This document shows, in pieces, positions 15,431-24,337 of a stretch of DNA of 49,678 nucleotides. The notes beneath the pieces are model-generated. The model saw nothing but the letters and a program-made list of their open reading frames with translations. It was not told where the DNA came from and did no database searches. The stretch's first letter is position 1; each line of letters starts with the position of its first letter. The position numbers were made by a program, and so were the translations under genes. The DNA is from Thermoplasmata archaeon (lineage in GTDB: Archaea > Thermoplasmatota > Thermoplasmata > Lutacidiplasmatales > UBA184), in contig JAKIVU010000003.1 of assembly GCA_022750375.1 (NCBI GenBank), forward strand, positions 1-49,678, given 5' to 3'.

Positions 15431-17160
15431 GAACTTTTCGGCGGCGCGCCGCCCGGATCCTCGGGAGAGGCCGGGCGGCCGTTCGCCTTTCCTGCGCTCC
15501 GACTCCGCGCCTCCGAAGAGAGCCGACGCACGATTCGCTTCATCGCCTTTTCGCGACGGACTTCGGCGGCCTGGTACTGCACGTCCCGCGTCTCCCTCGT
15601 GAGCAGTACGGCAACACGGCCGAGCGACGTACGCCCGGTTCGTCCGCGGCGCTGGATCGCCCGTATCTCGCTCGGGACCGACTCGAAGAAGACCACCAGG
15701 TCCACGTCGGGCACGTCGAGCCCCTCCTCCGCAACACTGCTCGCGACGAGGACGGGGAACCGTCCGTCCCGGAACCCTTGGAGGACGCGCCCCTGCTCCT
15801 TTTGGTTCATCCCCTTGTCGTCGGCGTCCCGGGTCGCCTGCCCCACGAACCGTCCGACGTTCCAGCCCTGGAGTTCCAGCATCGTCTGGATCCCCTGGAT
15901 CGTGTCCCGGTACTGGGCGAACACGAGCACTCGGGGAGGATGGTCCTGGGTCCGAGCGAGCGTCGTGCGGACCAGCTCGACCAGGGCGTCAAGCTTCGGA
16001 TGGGACGGTTCCTTCGTGGAGCGCAGGAACTCCTGCGCCTCCGCGCGGGCTTGGACGACCTCGGGCAGCTTGAGGAAGGCGAGGTCGCCACGGCTCGGCT
16101 TCTCCTTCGCACCGACCCGGTCGAGGTACTGGAGGAACGGCTCGAGTCCCTGGGTCTCGAGGCGCTCCTGTGCGTGGTGGAGGTGGAGCAGGAGGAGCTG
16201 GTGGAACAACGGGCCGAACCGTCGGACCATCGGCCCGGGTCGTGCAAAGATCTCTGCGCGAAGCGCGATGAGGTCTTTGACGGAGAGCGACCGGATCGGT
16301 TTCTTTCGCAGATACCCCATCTTCTGGAGCTTGTGGGCCGTCGTGTGCGCCGCGGCCGCGAGCATCTCCCGGATCCGAGTCGCCTCGGGCGGGAGGTCGA
16401 CCCAGACGAGCTCGACGTCGGTCGGTTGAACGTACTCGGCGACTCCCGGGTCCTCCCGAGACCGGGCCTCAATGCGTTGGACACCGAGGGCCCCCACGAC
16501 CTCCTCGATGCGTTCGTCCTTTCCGCCGGGCGAGGCGGTCAGACCGAGCACCCTCCCGGCGGTCGGACGCTCGACCCGGTACTGACTCGCGATCGGCACG
16601 TACGCGTACTTCCCGACCGAGTGGTGCGCTTCGTCGAACACCACGAGGGCGACTTCGTTCAACCGGTACCGACCCGCCGCGAGGTCGTTCCGGACGATCT
16701 CGGGGGTCGCGAAGACGAGGTCCGCGCTCTCCCACGCCCCTTCCCGGACCGGGCGATGGACCGTGCCGGTGAAGCGGGCCGAACGCATGGGGGTCAGCCA
16801 GCGCCGGAACGAATCCGCGTGTTGCTGGACGAGCGGTCGGGTCGGGGCGAGGAGGAGGACCTTCCCCGGAGAGCGCCGAAGGATTTCCGCCGCGAGCAGG
16901 GCGGCGATCACAGTCTTCCCGAGCCCGGTCGGAAGTACGACCAGAAGGTCTTCTTCGAGACCGACGCGGGCGAGGTCAAGTTGGAACGGCAACGCCCGAA
17001 CGACGCCGGGCCGCAGGAACGGGTGGGAGACGAAGCCGTCCTCGACTCGCCAGACGCCGGGGAGGGCGGCCGGCCGTGCGCGTTCCGCCGGGGTCGCGAG
17101 AGGCGCATCCACGGTGGGCCTATCGGCTCCGAAGTCGTCGAGGAGACGTTGACGGCCCAT
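15424..17160 (-). CDS. Hef/FANCM-type superfamily 2 helicase without nuclease domain
   Basis: This 578-residue helicase has motif I PTGLGKT (near residue 76), motif II DEAH followed by HSVGKYAYV, motif III TASPGG, and motif VI QRRGRTGR near residue 515. The DEAHH and EGLDVPDVDLVVFFE segments and the helical insert between the two RecA-like domains match archaeal Hef and human FANCM, which process stalled forks and branched DNA. Classical Hef continues into an XPF-type nuclease; here the protein ends soon after the helicase core in a basic Ser/Arg-rich tail. No separate XPF gene is in the window. ATG 17160 lies 69 nt downstream of the serS stop on the same strand. Confidence 0.88.
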   Translation of the reverse strand: MGRQRLLDDFGADRPTVDAPLATPAERARPAALPGVWRVEDGFVSHPFLRPGVVRALPFQLDLARVGLEEDLLVVLPTGLGKTVIAALLAAEILRRSPGKVLLLAPTRPLVQQHADSFRRWLTPMRSARFTGTVHRPVREGAWESADLVFATPEIVRNDLAAGRYRLNEVALVVFDEAHHSVGKYAYVPIASQYRVERPTAGRVLGLTASPGGKDERIEEVVGALGVQRIEARSREDPGVAEYVQPTDVELVWVDLPPEATRIREMLAAAAHTTAHKLQKMGYLRKKPIRSLSVKDLIALRAEIFARPGPMVRRFGPLFHQLLLLHLHHAQERLETQGLEPFLQYLDRVGAKEKPSRGDLAFLKLPEVVQARAEAQEFLRSTKEPSHPKLDALVELVRTTLARTQDHPPRVLVFAQYRDTIQGIQTMLELQGWNVGRFVGQATRDADDKGMNQKEQGRVLQGFRDGRFPVLVASSVAEEGLDVPDVDLVVFFESVPSEIRAIQRRGRTGRTSLGRVAVLLTRETRDVQYQAAEVRREKAMKRIVRRLSSEARSRSAGKANGRPASPEDPGGAPPKSSV

Positions 17161-17229
17161 GGTACCCTCTCAATCGGGGAAGCGAAGTGAGCACCTTAGG
17201 GATTCCCTGCGGCGACCGTTCGCCGTCGC

Positions 17230-18741
17230 CTACAGGAACTTCACGTCGCGGGGGATCGTGCCGGCGTAGTCGCGGAATGCGGTCGGCCAACCTTCCGGGT
17301 CGAGCCCTTTCTGCGCCAGGAACGTCGTCAGCCAGCGCTCGAGACCGATCCCGCTGCAGCCCGACCAGAGTTCCCCTTTCTGGGTCTTGATCGCGAACGC
17401 CCGGGTGTACTTGTCGCCCACGATCGACAGGTTCTGGAACTCGAGCCACTCCGACGCCTCGCGGGTTCCGCGGTACGGAAGATACGCCTCGAAGTCGATC
17501 GTGCCTTTCACGTGCGCCTTCGCATCGTCGACCCCGACCTGGCCGCTCTGCTGCATGTAGAACGGCGTGACCCACGCCGTGCGCCACTCGAGCTCGAGGA
17601 TGTCGTTGAACACCCGAGCGTACCGTTCGAGCAGCCGCTCCCGGAGCGCGATCAGGTCGTCCGGGGCGCCGAGGTAGACCGGCTCGATCCGGTGGAACTC
17701 GTCGACCCGCTCGAGGCCATGGCGCCCCCCGCTCTCGTACCGATTCGACACCGCGGACTTGTCGAAGATCAGCAGCGGGAGACTCTCGGTGGCGATCGTG
17801 CGCCCCGAGAGCCACCAGTAGACGGTGGGGCACTGCGCGTAACAGGAGACGGCGGTCGGGCCCGTGACCATCTTGTCGAGCTCATCCTTGGGCACCTCCC
17901 CGGTGATCTTTACCAGGTCCGTGAACCGCTCCCACGCCGCAGGGTCACGGGTTTTCGGCTCGGCAACGTAGTAGAATTCGCCGGGGAGTCCCTCGAGGTG
18001 CCCCGTCTTCAGGAGCGTCTCGAACGAATCGTGGTGCGGCTGAACGACCTCGTGGAACCCGAGCGGCTCGAGCACCTCTTCCCGGGCGATCCGTTCCATC
18101 GTGCGGAACAGGTGCGCGGCGGTGGGACCGAGGAACCACTTTCCCTTCGTCGGTCCGGACCGGACCCAGTGGCGCTTCAGCATCTCCTCGGTCGGGTCCC
18201 GCGTGAACGGCATCTCCCGGCGAGGGCTCGACGTGAGGAGCGACCAGAACTGCTCCTTTCCTTCGTAGTACTGTTTGTCGACCTTCTCCTTGACGAGGGC
18301 GACCGCGCGGTCCATCCAGTTGTCGCGGAGCGCTTCCTCGCTCAGGTCCGTGAGCTCGAGGGTCGCCTCTTTCCCGTGGTGGGTGAGGTGGTGCGGTACC
18401 GGGAGCGTGACGGGCTTCTTCGGAATGGAGTCGAGCGGGAACTGCGTTCGATACCGCCCCGCCCGGAACGACCGGACCCCGACCTTCTCGGCACGGCCGA
18501 ACTCCTCCCCGAACCGGCGAACGAAGGCGAGCAGTGCCTGGTGGGGCCGAGGTCCCTTCGATTCGAGCACGAGGTTTAGCAGGTCGCCTTCGAGTTTCCA
18601 CTCGGCGAGACGACCCTCCCCTCGCGTTCCGATCGTCCGCTGGATCGCCTCGGCCGCGAGCCGCTCCACGGTCGGCCCGAGCGCGGCCGCGTCGCGGAGC
18701 GGCCCGCTCAGCGTGAGCTCGGCCTCGAGGCGGTGCTCCAT
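17230..18741 (-). CDS. serS: Type 2 (methanogen-type, zinc-dependent) seryl-tRNA synthetase
   Basis: This 503-residue enzyme charges tRNA-Ser. It lacks the long coiled-coil arm of common SerRS; instead residues 1-165 form the idiosyncratic N-terminal domain of the rare type 2 enzyme. The catalytic zinc ligands of Methanosarcina barkeri SerRS (Cys306, Glu355, Cys461) match Cys304 in SCYAQCPTVYWW, Glu353 in HRIEPVYLG and Cys462 in GCSGIGLERW, the last also being class II motif 3. I chose ATG 18741 because a TATA box lies 27 nt upstream; the open frame continues further but only as a shadow of the aldehyde dehydrogenase gene. The length is normal for this type (about 500). Confidence 0.93.
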   Translation of the reverse strand: MEHRLEAELTLSGPLRDAAALGPTVERLAAEAIQRTIGTRGEGRLAEWKLEGDLLNLVLESKGPRPHQALLAFVRRFGEEFGRAEKVGVRSFRAGRYRTQFPLDSIPKKPVTLPVPHHLTHHGKEATLELTDLSEEALRDNWMDRAVALVKEKVDKQYYEGKEQFWSLLTSSPRREMPFTRDPTEEMLKRHWVRSGPTKGKWFLGPTAAHLFRTMERIAREEVLEPLGFHEVVQPHHDSFETLLKTGHLEGLPGEFYYVAEPKTRDPAAWERFTDLVKITGEVPKDELDKMVTGPTAVSCYAQCPTVYWWLSGRTIATESLPLLIFDKSAVSNRYESGGRHGLERVDEFHRIEPVYLGAPDDLIALRERLLERYARVFNDILELEWRTAWVTPFYMQQSGQVGVDDAKAHVKGTIDFEAYLPYRGTREASEWLEFQNLSIVGDKYTRAFAIKTQKGELWSGCSGIGLERWLTTFLAQKGLDPEGWPTAFRDYAGTIPRDVKFL

Positions 18742-18760
18742 CGGGGGACCGACCGGGGTC

Positions 18761-18772
18761 GGGACTATAAAG
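18761..18772 (-). promoter_or_regulatory. TATA box for serS
   Basis: CTTTATAGTCCC on the minus strand is centred about 26 nt before the ATG at 18741. It is one of the best TATA matches in the window and implies a leaderless serS transcript. Confidence 0.65.
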
Positions 18773-18840
18773 TCTCGAGCGGCCGAGGCGAGGGCGAACG
18801 GCGACGCTTTTAGCGCCCCCCACTGTCGGCGTCCTCGGTC

Positions 18841-20346
18841 GTGGGGACGATGGCGGCGAAGGTCGAGGAGTTCGGTCTCTTCATCGGAGGAAAGTGGGCG
18901 TCGCCCCCGAAGGCGAAGCGGTTCAAGACCGTGAACCCGGCGACGCGGGAGCCGATCGCGTCGTTCGTCTCCGGAACGGCGAAGGACGTCGACCGGGCGG
19001 TGACCGCGGCGGCGAAAGCCTTCCATTCCTGGAAAGAGACACCGGCCCCGAAGCGCGGCGACATCCTTCTCGAGGCTGCGCGCATCCTCAAGGAACGGAA
19101 GCCCGAGGTCGGAAAGATCGTCACGCGCGAGATGGGCAAGGTGATCTCGGAGGGGCTCGGTGATGTCCAGGAGTCGATCGATTTCATCGAGTACATGGCG
19201 GGGGAGGGGCGGAGGCTGTTCGGCGAGACGGTCCCCTCCGAGCTCCGATCGAAGTTCTGCCTGACGGTCCGGCAGCCGAAGGGCGTGGTCGCGTGCATCA
19301 CTCCCTGGAACTTCCCGACCGCGATCCCGAACTGGAAGATCGCCGCCGCACTGATCTCGGGGAACACGATCGTCTTCAAGCCCGCGTCGAACACCGCACG
19401 CTGCGCGCTCGAGGTCGTGCGCGTCTACCAAGACGCGGGCCTCCCGAAGGGGGTGCTCAATTTCGTGACCGGTCCGGGCGGGGTCGTCGGCAACGCGATG
19501 GTCTCCGACCCCCGCGTCCGTACCGTCTCCTTCACGGGCGGGGTCGAGACCGGACGCGAGGTCTATGTCCGAGGGGCCCAGGGGCTCAAGATGGTCCACC
19601 TGGAGCTCGGCGGCAAGAACCCAGTGATCCTGATGGAGGACGCCGACCTCGACCTGGCGCTCGACGGCGTCCTCTTCGGCGCCTTCGGAACGTCCGGCCA
19701 GCGCTGCACTGCCACGAGTCGCCTGATCGTGCACAAGGACGTGTACGACGATTTCCTGGGTCGGTTGATCGCCCGCCTGGACGGATTTACCGTGGGGGAC
19801 CCCCTCGACCCGAAGACCGGGATGGGCCCCGTCGCGTCGGCGGACCAGGAACGGAAGATCCTCGAGTACATCGCGATAGGAAAGAAGGAGGCAAAGCTCC
19901 GGTACGGCGGGACAAAACTCACGGGCGGCGCCTACGACCGCGGCTACTTCATCTCGCCCACGATCTTCGAAACGAAGCACGGCACGCGGATCTCCAAGGA
20001 GGAGATCTTCGGACCGGTCCTCTCGGTGATCAAGGTCGGAAGCTACGAGAAAGCGGTACGGGTCGCGAATGACGTGGAGTACGGTCTTTCGTCGTCGATC
20101 TATACCCGGGACGTCAACCGCGCGTTCCGCGCGATGGGTGACCTCGAGGCCGGCATCACCTACGTCAACGCCCCGACGATCGGGGCGGAGGTCCAGCTCC
20201 CGTTCGGCGGTGTGAAGAACACCGGGAACGGCGGTCGGGAGGCCGGGAGCGTCGCGATCGACGAGTTCACGGAGATCAAGACGGTCTTCATCGACTTCTC
20301 CTCGAAACTCCAGAAGGCCCAGATCGAGGACGGCGGCGGCGAATGA
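18841..20346 (+). CDS. NAD(P)-dependent aldehyde dehydrogenase
   Basis: This 501-residue aldehyde dehydrogenase superfamily enzyme oxidises an aldehyde to an acid. Catalytic residues are Cys289 in [12 protein letters not shown], the general base Glu255 in LELGGKNP, Asn157 in TPWNFP and the cofactor-binding Lys180 in FKPAS. The glycine-rich turn reads FTGGVETG in place of the more common FTGS. The closest types I recall are semialdehyde dehydrogenases such as 2,5-dioxopentanoate dehydrogenase, but the substrate is unclear. GTG 18841 is about 31 nt after a TATA-like GCTTTTAGCG; ATG 18850 is an alternative. A small coiled-coil gene overlaps its stop by ATGA. Confidence 0.9.
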   Translation: MGTMAAKVEEFGLFIGGKWASPPKAKRFKTVNPATREPIASFVSGTAKDVDRAVTAAAKAFHSWKETPAPKRGDILLEAARILKERKPEVGKIVTREMGKVISEGLGDVQESIDFIEYMAGEGRRLFGETVPSELRSKFCLTVRQPKGVVACITPWNFPTAIPNWKIAAALISGNTIVFKPASNTARCALEVVRVYQDAGLPKGVLNFVTGPGGVVGNAMVSDPRVRTVSFTGGVETGREVYVRGAQGLKMVHLELGGKNPVILMEDADLDLALDGVLFGAFGTSGQRCTATSRLIVHKDVYDDFLGRLIARLDGFTVGDPLDPKTGMGPVASADQERKILEYIAIGKKEAKLRYGGTKLTGGAYDRGYFISPTIFETKHGTRISKEEIFGPVLSVIKVGSYEKAVRVANDVEYGLSSSIYTRDVNRAFRAMGDLEAGITYVNAPTIGAEVQLPFGGVKNTGNGGREAGSVAIDEFTEIKTVFIDFSSKLQKAQIEDGGGE

Positions 20347-20552
20347 GCCCGTTCCGCGGCTCGGACGAGGCGCTCGACCGCGAGATCGCGGCGATCGAGG
20401 GGATCGCGAAGGTCCGCGTCCGACGCGTCAGCTCCGAACTGCGCGAGCTCGGGCGGGACCTCTCCGAACTCCGCCGGGAGCGCGTGCGTCGCCGGTCGGC
20501 GGGCGAGTTCCAGATCCTGGAAACTCTCCCGTCCGAGAGTGAGACGGCCTGA
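20343..20552 (+). CDS. Small coiled-coil protein coupled to aldehyde dehydrogenase
   Basis: This 69-residue hydrophilic protein begins in an ATGA overlap with the aldehyde dehydrogenase gene. Residues 8-50 are strongly charged with a heptad-like spacing of Leu, Ile and Val (RVSSELRELGRDLSELRRER), predicting a coiled coil. No family was recognised. Tight coupling suggests a partner or chaperone of the enzyme upstream, but this rests on position alone. It is followed by the convergent orc1/cdc6 gene. Confidence 0.55.
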   Translation: MSPFRGSDEALDREIAAIEGIAKVRVRRVSSELRELGRDLSELRRERVRRRSAGEFQILETLPSESETA

Positions 20553-20585
20553 ATTCTGGTCGGGCCGGCGCGGGGCCCGGAGAGG

Positions 20586-22013
20586 TCAGTACGGGCCGGT
20601 GCGCCCGGGATTGTCGAAGTTCGTCAGCAGCGTCTGCCCCCGGCTCTTCGGCCGCCCGAGCGGTGCGAGCAGAGAGTCCTCTTCGAGCGCGGGCATCGTC
20701 TCGGAGATCGGCACATCGACCTGGATCTCCCGCGTGCGTCCGCCGCGGCCCCGCGAAACGATCGTGGCGCGGATCAATCCGAGCGATTCGAGTTCGCTCA
20801 CGTAGTTCGAAATGGACCGGGCGTGGAGCGGGGGGAGGCCGAGGCGCTCCGCGAGCCGCTTGTAGTTGTCGTAGACCTCGCCGGTAAGCACACCGGTCCG
20901 GCGGCGCTCGTACGACTGGAGGATGGCGTAGAGGAGCACCTTGCAGTGCGGGGGGAGCGAGCGGCAGCACTCGATGATGATGTCCTTCTCCAGGCGATTC
21001 TTCGCCTTCACCACGTGGTCGCGGGTGATCCGCTTCGCATGATCCCGCTCCGCCATCTCGGCCGCGAGCCGAAGGAGCGCGAGCGCGCGGCGCGCGTCGC
21101 CGCTCTCGAGTTGGGCGTACGCCGCGCACAGCTCGATCACGCCGGGGTCGACGACTCCCTCGTGGAAGGCGACCCGGGCCCGGTCCTGGAGGATGTCCTG
21201 GAGCTGGGGCGCCTTGTACGGGTCGAAGAGGATCTTCTCCTCGTTGAGGCGGCTCCGGACCCGGGCGTCCAGATGGTTGGTGAACTTCAGGTCGTTCGAG
21301 ATGCCGAGGAGCACGAGGCGAGCCGTCTCGAGCTCGGTGTTGATCTGACTCAGCGTATAGAGGACGTTGTCGCCGCTGCGGGCGACCAGTCGGTCGATCT
21401 CGTCGAGGACGAGGATGATCGTGCCCCCCTTGGTGTCCATCAGGCGGCGCATCGCCGACTGCACGCGGTCGAGCGACCAGCCCGTCGGGATCCGGTCCGC
21501 GTCGTTCTTGGCGAACGTGTTCCCGATGTTTTGGAGGAGGCTGTAGGCGGTGTCGATGTTGCCACAGTTCACGGTGACGAACGTGAGCTTCGAGGCCGCC
21601 TCCGCGCGACGCTGGAGGTCTTGCCGTACCTGTGTCACGACGGCCGTCTTGCCGGTCCCGATCTTGCCGTAGATCAAGAGGTTCGACGGGACATCGCCTC
21701 GGAGGGCGGGTGCCAGCACCTCGGCGACCTGTCGTAGCTCGCCGTCGCGGTGGGGAAGTCGCGCAGGCACGTACGAGTCGCGCAGTACCTCGCGACTCTC
21801 GCGGAACAGTTCGCTCTTGTTCTGAAGGAATGCGTCCAGGAACTCGGCGGTGGAGGTACCGGGCGGAGGAGACGCGGTGCCGTACGTCGGCATCGGCGCT
21901 GATCCTCCGCTCGGCGGGCGGTCACTGACGGGCGTGGCCGCCCCGTTCGTGGCTTTATGCGGTTCCAACCGTTCCGACGTTTCCGCCGGCCGGTCTTCGG
22001 TAGCAGGTGGCAC
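20586..22013 (-). CDS. cdc6: Orc1/Cdc6 replication initiator
   Basis: This 475-residue AAA+ ATPase recognises replication origins and helps load the MCM helicase. Walker A is YGKIGTGKT (115-123), Walker B is LVLDEIDRL (about 200-208), sensor 1 is ISN in LLGISNDLKF, and sensor 2 lies in GDARRALALL. A C-terminal winged helix covers about residues 380-450. Residues 1-55 are an unusually long Pro/Ala/Thr-rich, probably disordered N-terminus, so the true start may be further inside, for example Met41. The GTG at 22013 is the first start in the frame. The gene lies next to an AT-rich patch that may mark an origin. Confidence 0.93.
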   Translation of the reverse strand: MPPATEDRPAETSERLEPHKATNGAATPVSDRPPSGGSAPMPTYGTASPPPGTSTAEFLDAFLQNKSELFRESREVLRDSYVPARLPHRDGELRQVAEVLAPALRGDVPSNLLIYGKIGTGKTAVVTQVRQDLQRRAEAASKLTFVTVNCGNIDTAYSLLQNIGNTFAKNDADRIPTGWSLDRVQSAMRRLMDTKGGTIILVLDEIDRLVARSGDNVLYTLSQINTELETARLVLLGISNDLKFTNHLDARVRSRLNEEKILFDPYKAPQLQDILQDRARVAFHEGVVDPGVIELCAAYAQLESGDARRALALLRLAAEMAERDHAKRITRDHVVKAKNRLEKDIIIECCRSLPPHCKVLLYAILQSYERRRTGVLTGEVYDNYKRLAERLGLPPLHARSISNYVSELESLGLIRATIVSRGRGGRTREIQVDVPISETMPALEEDSLLAPLGRPKSRGQTLLTNFDNPGRTGPY

Positions 22014-22201
22014 CGTCGACGCCTACCCGGGCCTCGGGCGGCGGTGCGAGGGGAGCGTGCCATATCAACCTTCTGTTGCTTTTTTTCAAAAATCCGCCGG
22101 CGACGCACCGTTCCCGCGTCGCGCGGCTCGGTGCGGTGTTTCGGGCGACGCATTTCGTTTCGACCGAACCCATTTGAAGGGGCGCCGTCTCTCACCCGGC
22201 G
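22014..22201. other. Divergent spacer beside cdc6, possible origin or promoter region
   Basis: This 188-nt spacer contains an AT-rich patch, CTTTTTTTCAAAAAT (22079-22093), flanked by GC-rich DNA, and a direct repeat GGCGACGCA (22099-22107 and 22143-22151). It is a plausible unwinding element next to an initiator gene. I found no clear match to a known origin recognition box. A TTTGAAGG near 22174 is about 28 nt before the ATG at 22202 and may be the TATA box of that gene. Confidence 0.35.
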
Positions 22202-22426
22202 ATGTCAGCGCATGCCACGATGCCGGACGGTCACCCCCACCACGTGTCGAGCCCGATCTCGGTAACCTGGGTGATCGCCGCTTCGCTCGCCGCGGGCGCC
22301 GGCCTCCTCGTGCTCTGGCAAGCGGTCACGACCATGGACCCGCTCTACTTCTTGGGAGGACCGATCCTCGTCCTGATCGGGTCCCTCATGTTCCTTAACG
22401 ACCGCGCCGGCCTCGACCACGCGTAG
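22202..22426 (+). CDS. Small two-helix membrane protein
   Basis: This 74-residue protein has a His-rich head (HATMPDGHPHH), then two hydrophobic helices (about residues 22-42 and 47-66) and a short acidic end. It has no recognised family. The ATG is about 28 nt after a TATA-like sequence. The stop lies 17 nt before the isopentenyl phosphate kinase gene, so the two may share a transcript, although the functions have no evident link. Confidence 0.6.
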   Translation: MSAHATMPDGHPHHVSSPISVTWVIAASLAAGAGLLVLWQAVTTMDPLYFLGGPILVLIGSLMFLNDRAGLDHA

Positions 22427-22443
22427 ACCTCGAGCTCGCGCGG

Positions 22444-23262
22444 ATGACGGCCTCGACTTCCGGGGAGCGGCCGCTCATCGTGGTGAAGTTGGGCGGCTCG
22501 GTGATCACCCGGAAGCGAGAGGTCGAACGCCCGCGACCGAAGGTCCTCGCGAGGTTGGCCGAAGAGATCGCCAGCGGGAAGGACCGGCGCGTAGTCATTC
22601 TCCACGGGGCGGGATCGTTCGGCCACCCGGGCGCAAGAAAGTTCGGGCTCGCCCGCGCCCCGCTCGAATCGGAGACCGCGGCCCACCGCGCCCGGGGCGC
22701 CGCGATCGTCGCGACCGAAGTGCGCCGACTGCACCTGCTCGTGCTCCGAGCTCTCGTAGGTGCCGGAGTTTCCCCTGCATCCGTGCCGATCGCGACGCAC
22801 GCTCGCAATCGGGAGGGGCAGCTCGTCGGCTTCGACTCTGCTCCGTTCGCCGACGCGCTCCACCGCGGCCTTTCTCCCGTGTCGTTCGGTGACGTCGTGC
22901 CGGACGAGACCTGGGGCGCCTCCATTCTCAGCGCCGACACGATTGCCGAGCAGCTCGTGAAGCCGCTCCGCCCTGCGCGAGTCATCTTCGTGAGCGATGT
23001 TCCGGGGATCCTCTCGGGTCCGTCCCACGGACGGCGAACGGTCGTGCGCGATCTCACGGACGACGTCGTCGCGAACCTTCGACCGACGGCGGGGGCCCCG
23101 GATGTCACCGGAGGGATCCGGGGCAAGGCAGAGTCGATGCTCCGGATTGCGAACGCCGGCGTGGACGCAGGTCTTATTAGCGGACTCACGGATGGCGGAC
23201 TCTCTCGCGCCCTTCGGGGGGAGATGGTCTACGGGAGCTGGGCGCACGCAAGGTCCGGATGA
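22444..23262 (+). CDS. ipk: Isopentenyl phosphate kinase
   Basis: This 272-residue amino-acid-kinase-fold enzyme phosphorylates isopentenyl phosphate to IPP, the last kinase step of the archaeal mevalonate pathway. VVKLGGSVIT (residues 13-22) binds ATP phosphates; HGAGSFGHP (54-62) carries the His that contacts the substrate phosphate; FGDVV and the SADTIAEQLV / FVSDVPGIL segments complete the family pattern, with TGGIRGK near the end. It precedes the IPP isomerase gene, which acts on its product. The length is normal. Confidence 0.93.
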   Translation: MTASTSGERPLIVVKLGGSVITRKREVERPRPKVLARLAEEIASGKDRRVVILHGAGSFGHPGARKFGLARAPLESETAAHRARGAAIVATEVRRLHLLVLRALVGAGVSPASVPIATHARNREGQLVGFDSAPFADALHRGLSPVSFGDVVPDETWGASILSADTIAEQLVKPLRPARVIFVSDVPGILSGPSHGRRTVVRDLTDDVVANLRPTAGAPDVTGGIRGKAESMLRIANAGVDAGLISGLTDGGLSRALRGEMVYGSWAHARSG

Positions 23263-24337
23263 ACCCCGCGACGCCTCCGGCCTCGACCTGAGCCATCGAA
23301 AAGCCGAGCATGTCAAGGTCGTCCTCGGCCGCAACGTTGAAGGGCGGTACCGCTACTGGAACGACGTTCAACTGGTCCACAAGGCGCTGCCCGAGGTCGA
23401 CTTTGCCGACATCGACCCGTCTGTCACGCTCCTGGGCCACAAGTTGGCCGCACCGATCGTGATTACGGGGATGACGGGCGGATTCCCGGACGCGGTCAAG
23501 ATCAACGACAACCTCGCGCATGCAGCCACGGACGTCGGCGTCGCGATGGGGGTCGGCAGCGAACGGGCCGCGGTGCTCAAAGGACAGTACCCCGAGAGCT
23601 ACGCGACGGTCGCCCGCCATGCGGTGCCGCTCAAGTTCGCGAACATCGGCGCGCCCCAGATCATCCCTCAGGGACCGAACGACCGGGTCGTTGGACCCGA
23701 GGAAGTGCGGGCCGCGATGGAACTGATCCACGCGGACGTCCTCGCGATCCATCTCAACTTTCTCCAGGAGATGGTGCAACCCGAGGGGGATCGCCGCGCC
23801 CGAGGATGCGTCGAGAAGATCGGGGAGCTCGCGGAGCAGTTCCCCGTCCTCGTCAAAGAGACGGGCGCCGGCATCTCGCGCGAGGTCGCCGAGGAGCTGC
23901 GCGAGCGAAAGGTCCGGGCGTTCGATGTCAGTGGCACCGGCGGCACCTCGTTCGCTGCGGTCGAGCACTTCCGGGCGGTCGAGCAGGGAGCCGAACGGGA
24001 GGCGCGCGTCGGGAAGACGTTCTGGGACTGGGGGATCCCTTCCCCCGTCTCGGTGCTCGAACTCGTCCCGCTGGGTCTCCCGGTCGTTGCGAGCGGCGGG
24101 ATCCGCTCCGGCCTGGACGTGGCGCGCGCAATCGCCCTCGGTGCGACCGCTGCCGGCACCGCGGGCGGGGTGCTCAAGGCGGCGTCCACGGGGTACGAGG
24201 AGACGCGGCGCGAGCTCGAACACCTCGTCCATGAACTGAAGGTGGCGATGTTCCTGACGGGCTCTCGCACGCTCGACGACCTTCGACGAGCGCCGTACCT
24301 CGTGACGGGAGAGAGCCGACAATGGCTCCATCGGTAG
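23192..24337 (+). CDS. fni: Type 2 isopentenyl-diphosphate delta-isomerase
   Basis: This FMN-dependent enzyme converts IPP to DMAPP. Conserved features after the ATG at 23192 (381 residues) are SHRKAEHVKVVL at about residue 32, ITGMTGGF (FMN and substrate), GSERAA, HLNFLQEMVQPEGDR, KETGAGIS, SGTGGTSFAAVEH and VASGGIRSGLDVARAIALGA. The first ATG in frame lies 71 nt inside the ipk gene. The homologous region begins only about 30 residues later, so a rarer start codon nearer 23280 is possible. Overlap with ipk and with elp3 (ATG 24322) makes this a compact run. Activity is well supported; the exact N-terminus is not. Confidence 0.9.
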   Translation: MADSLAPFGGRWSTGAGRTQGPDEPRDASGLDLSHRKAEHVKVVLGRNVEGRYRYWNDVQLVHKALPEVDFADIDPSVTLLGHKLAAPIVITGMTGGFPDAVKINDNLAHAATDVGVAMGVGSERAAVLKGQYPESYATVARHAVPLKFANIGAPQIIPQGPNDRVVGPEEVRAAMELIHADVLAIHLNFLQEMVQPEGDRRARGCVEKIGELAEQFPVLVKETGAGISREVAEELRERKVRAFDVSGTGGTSFAAVEHFRAVEQGAEREARVGKTFWDWGIPSPVSVLELVPLGLPVVASGGIRSGLDVARAIALGATAAGTAGGVLKAASTGYEETRRELEHLVHELKVAMFLTGSRTLDDLRRAPYLVTGESRQWLHR

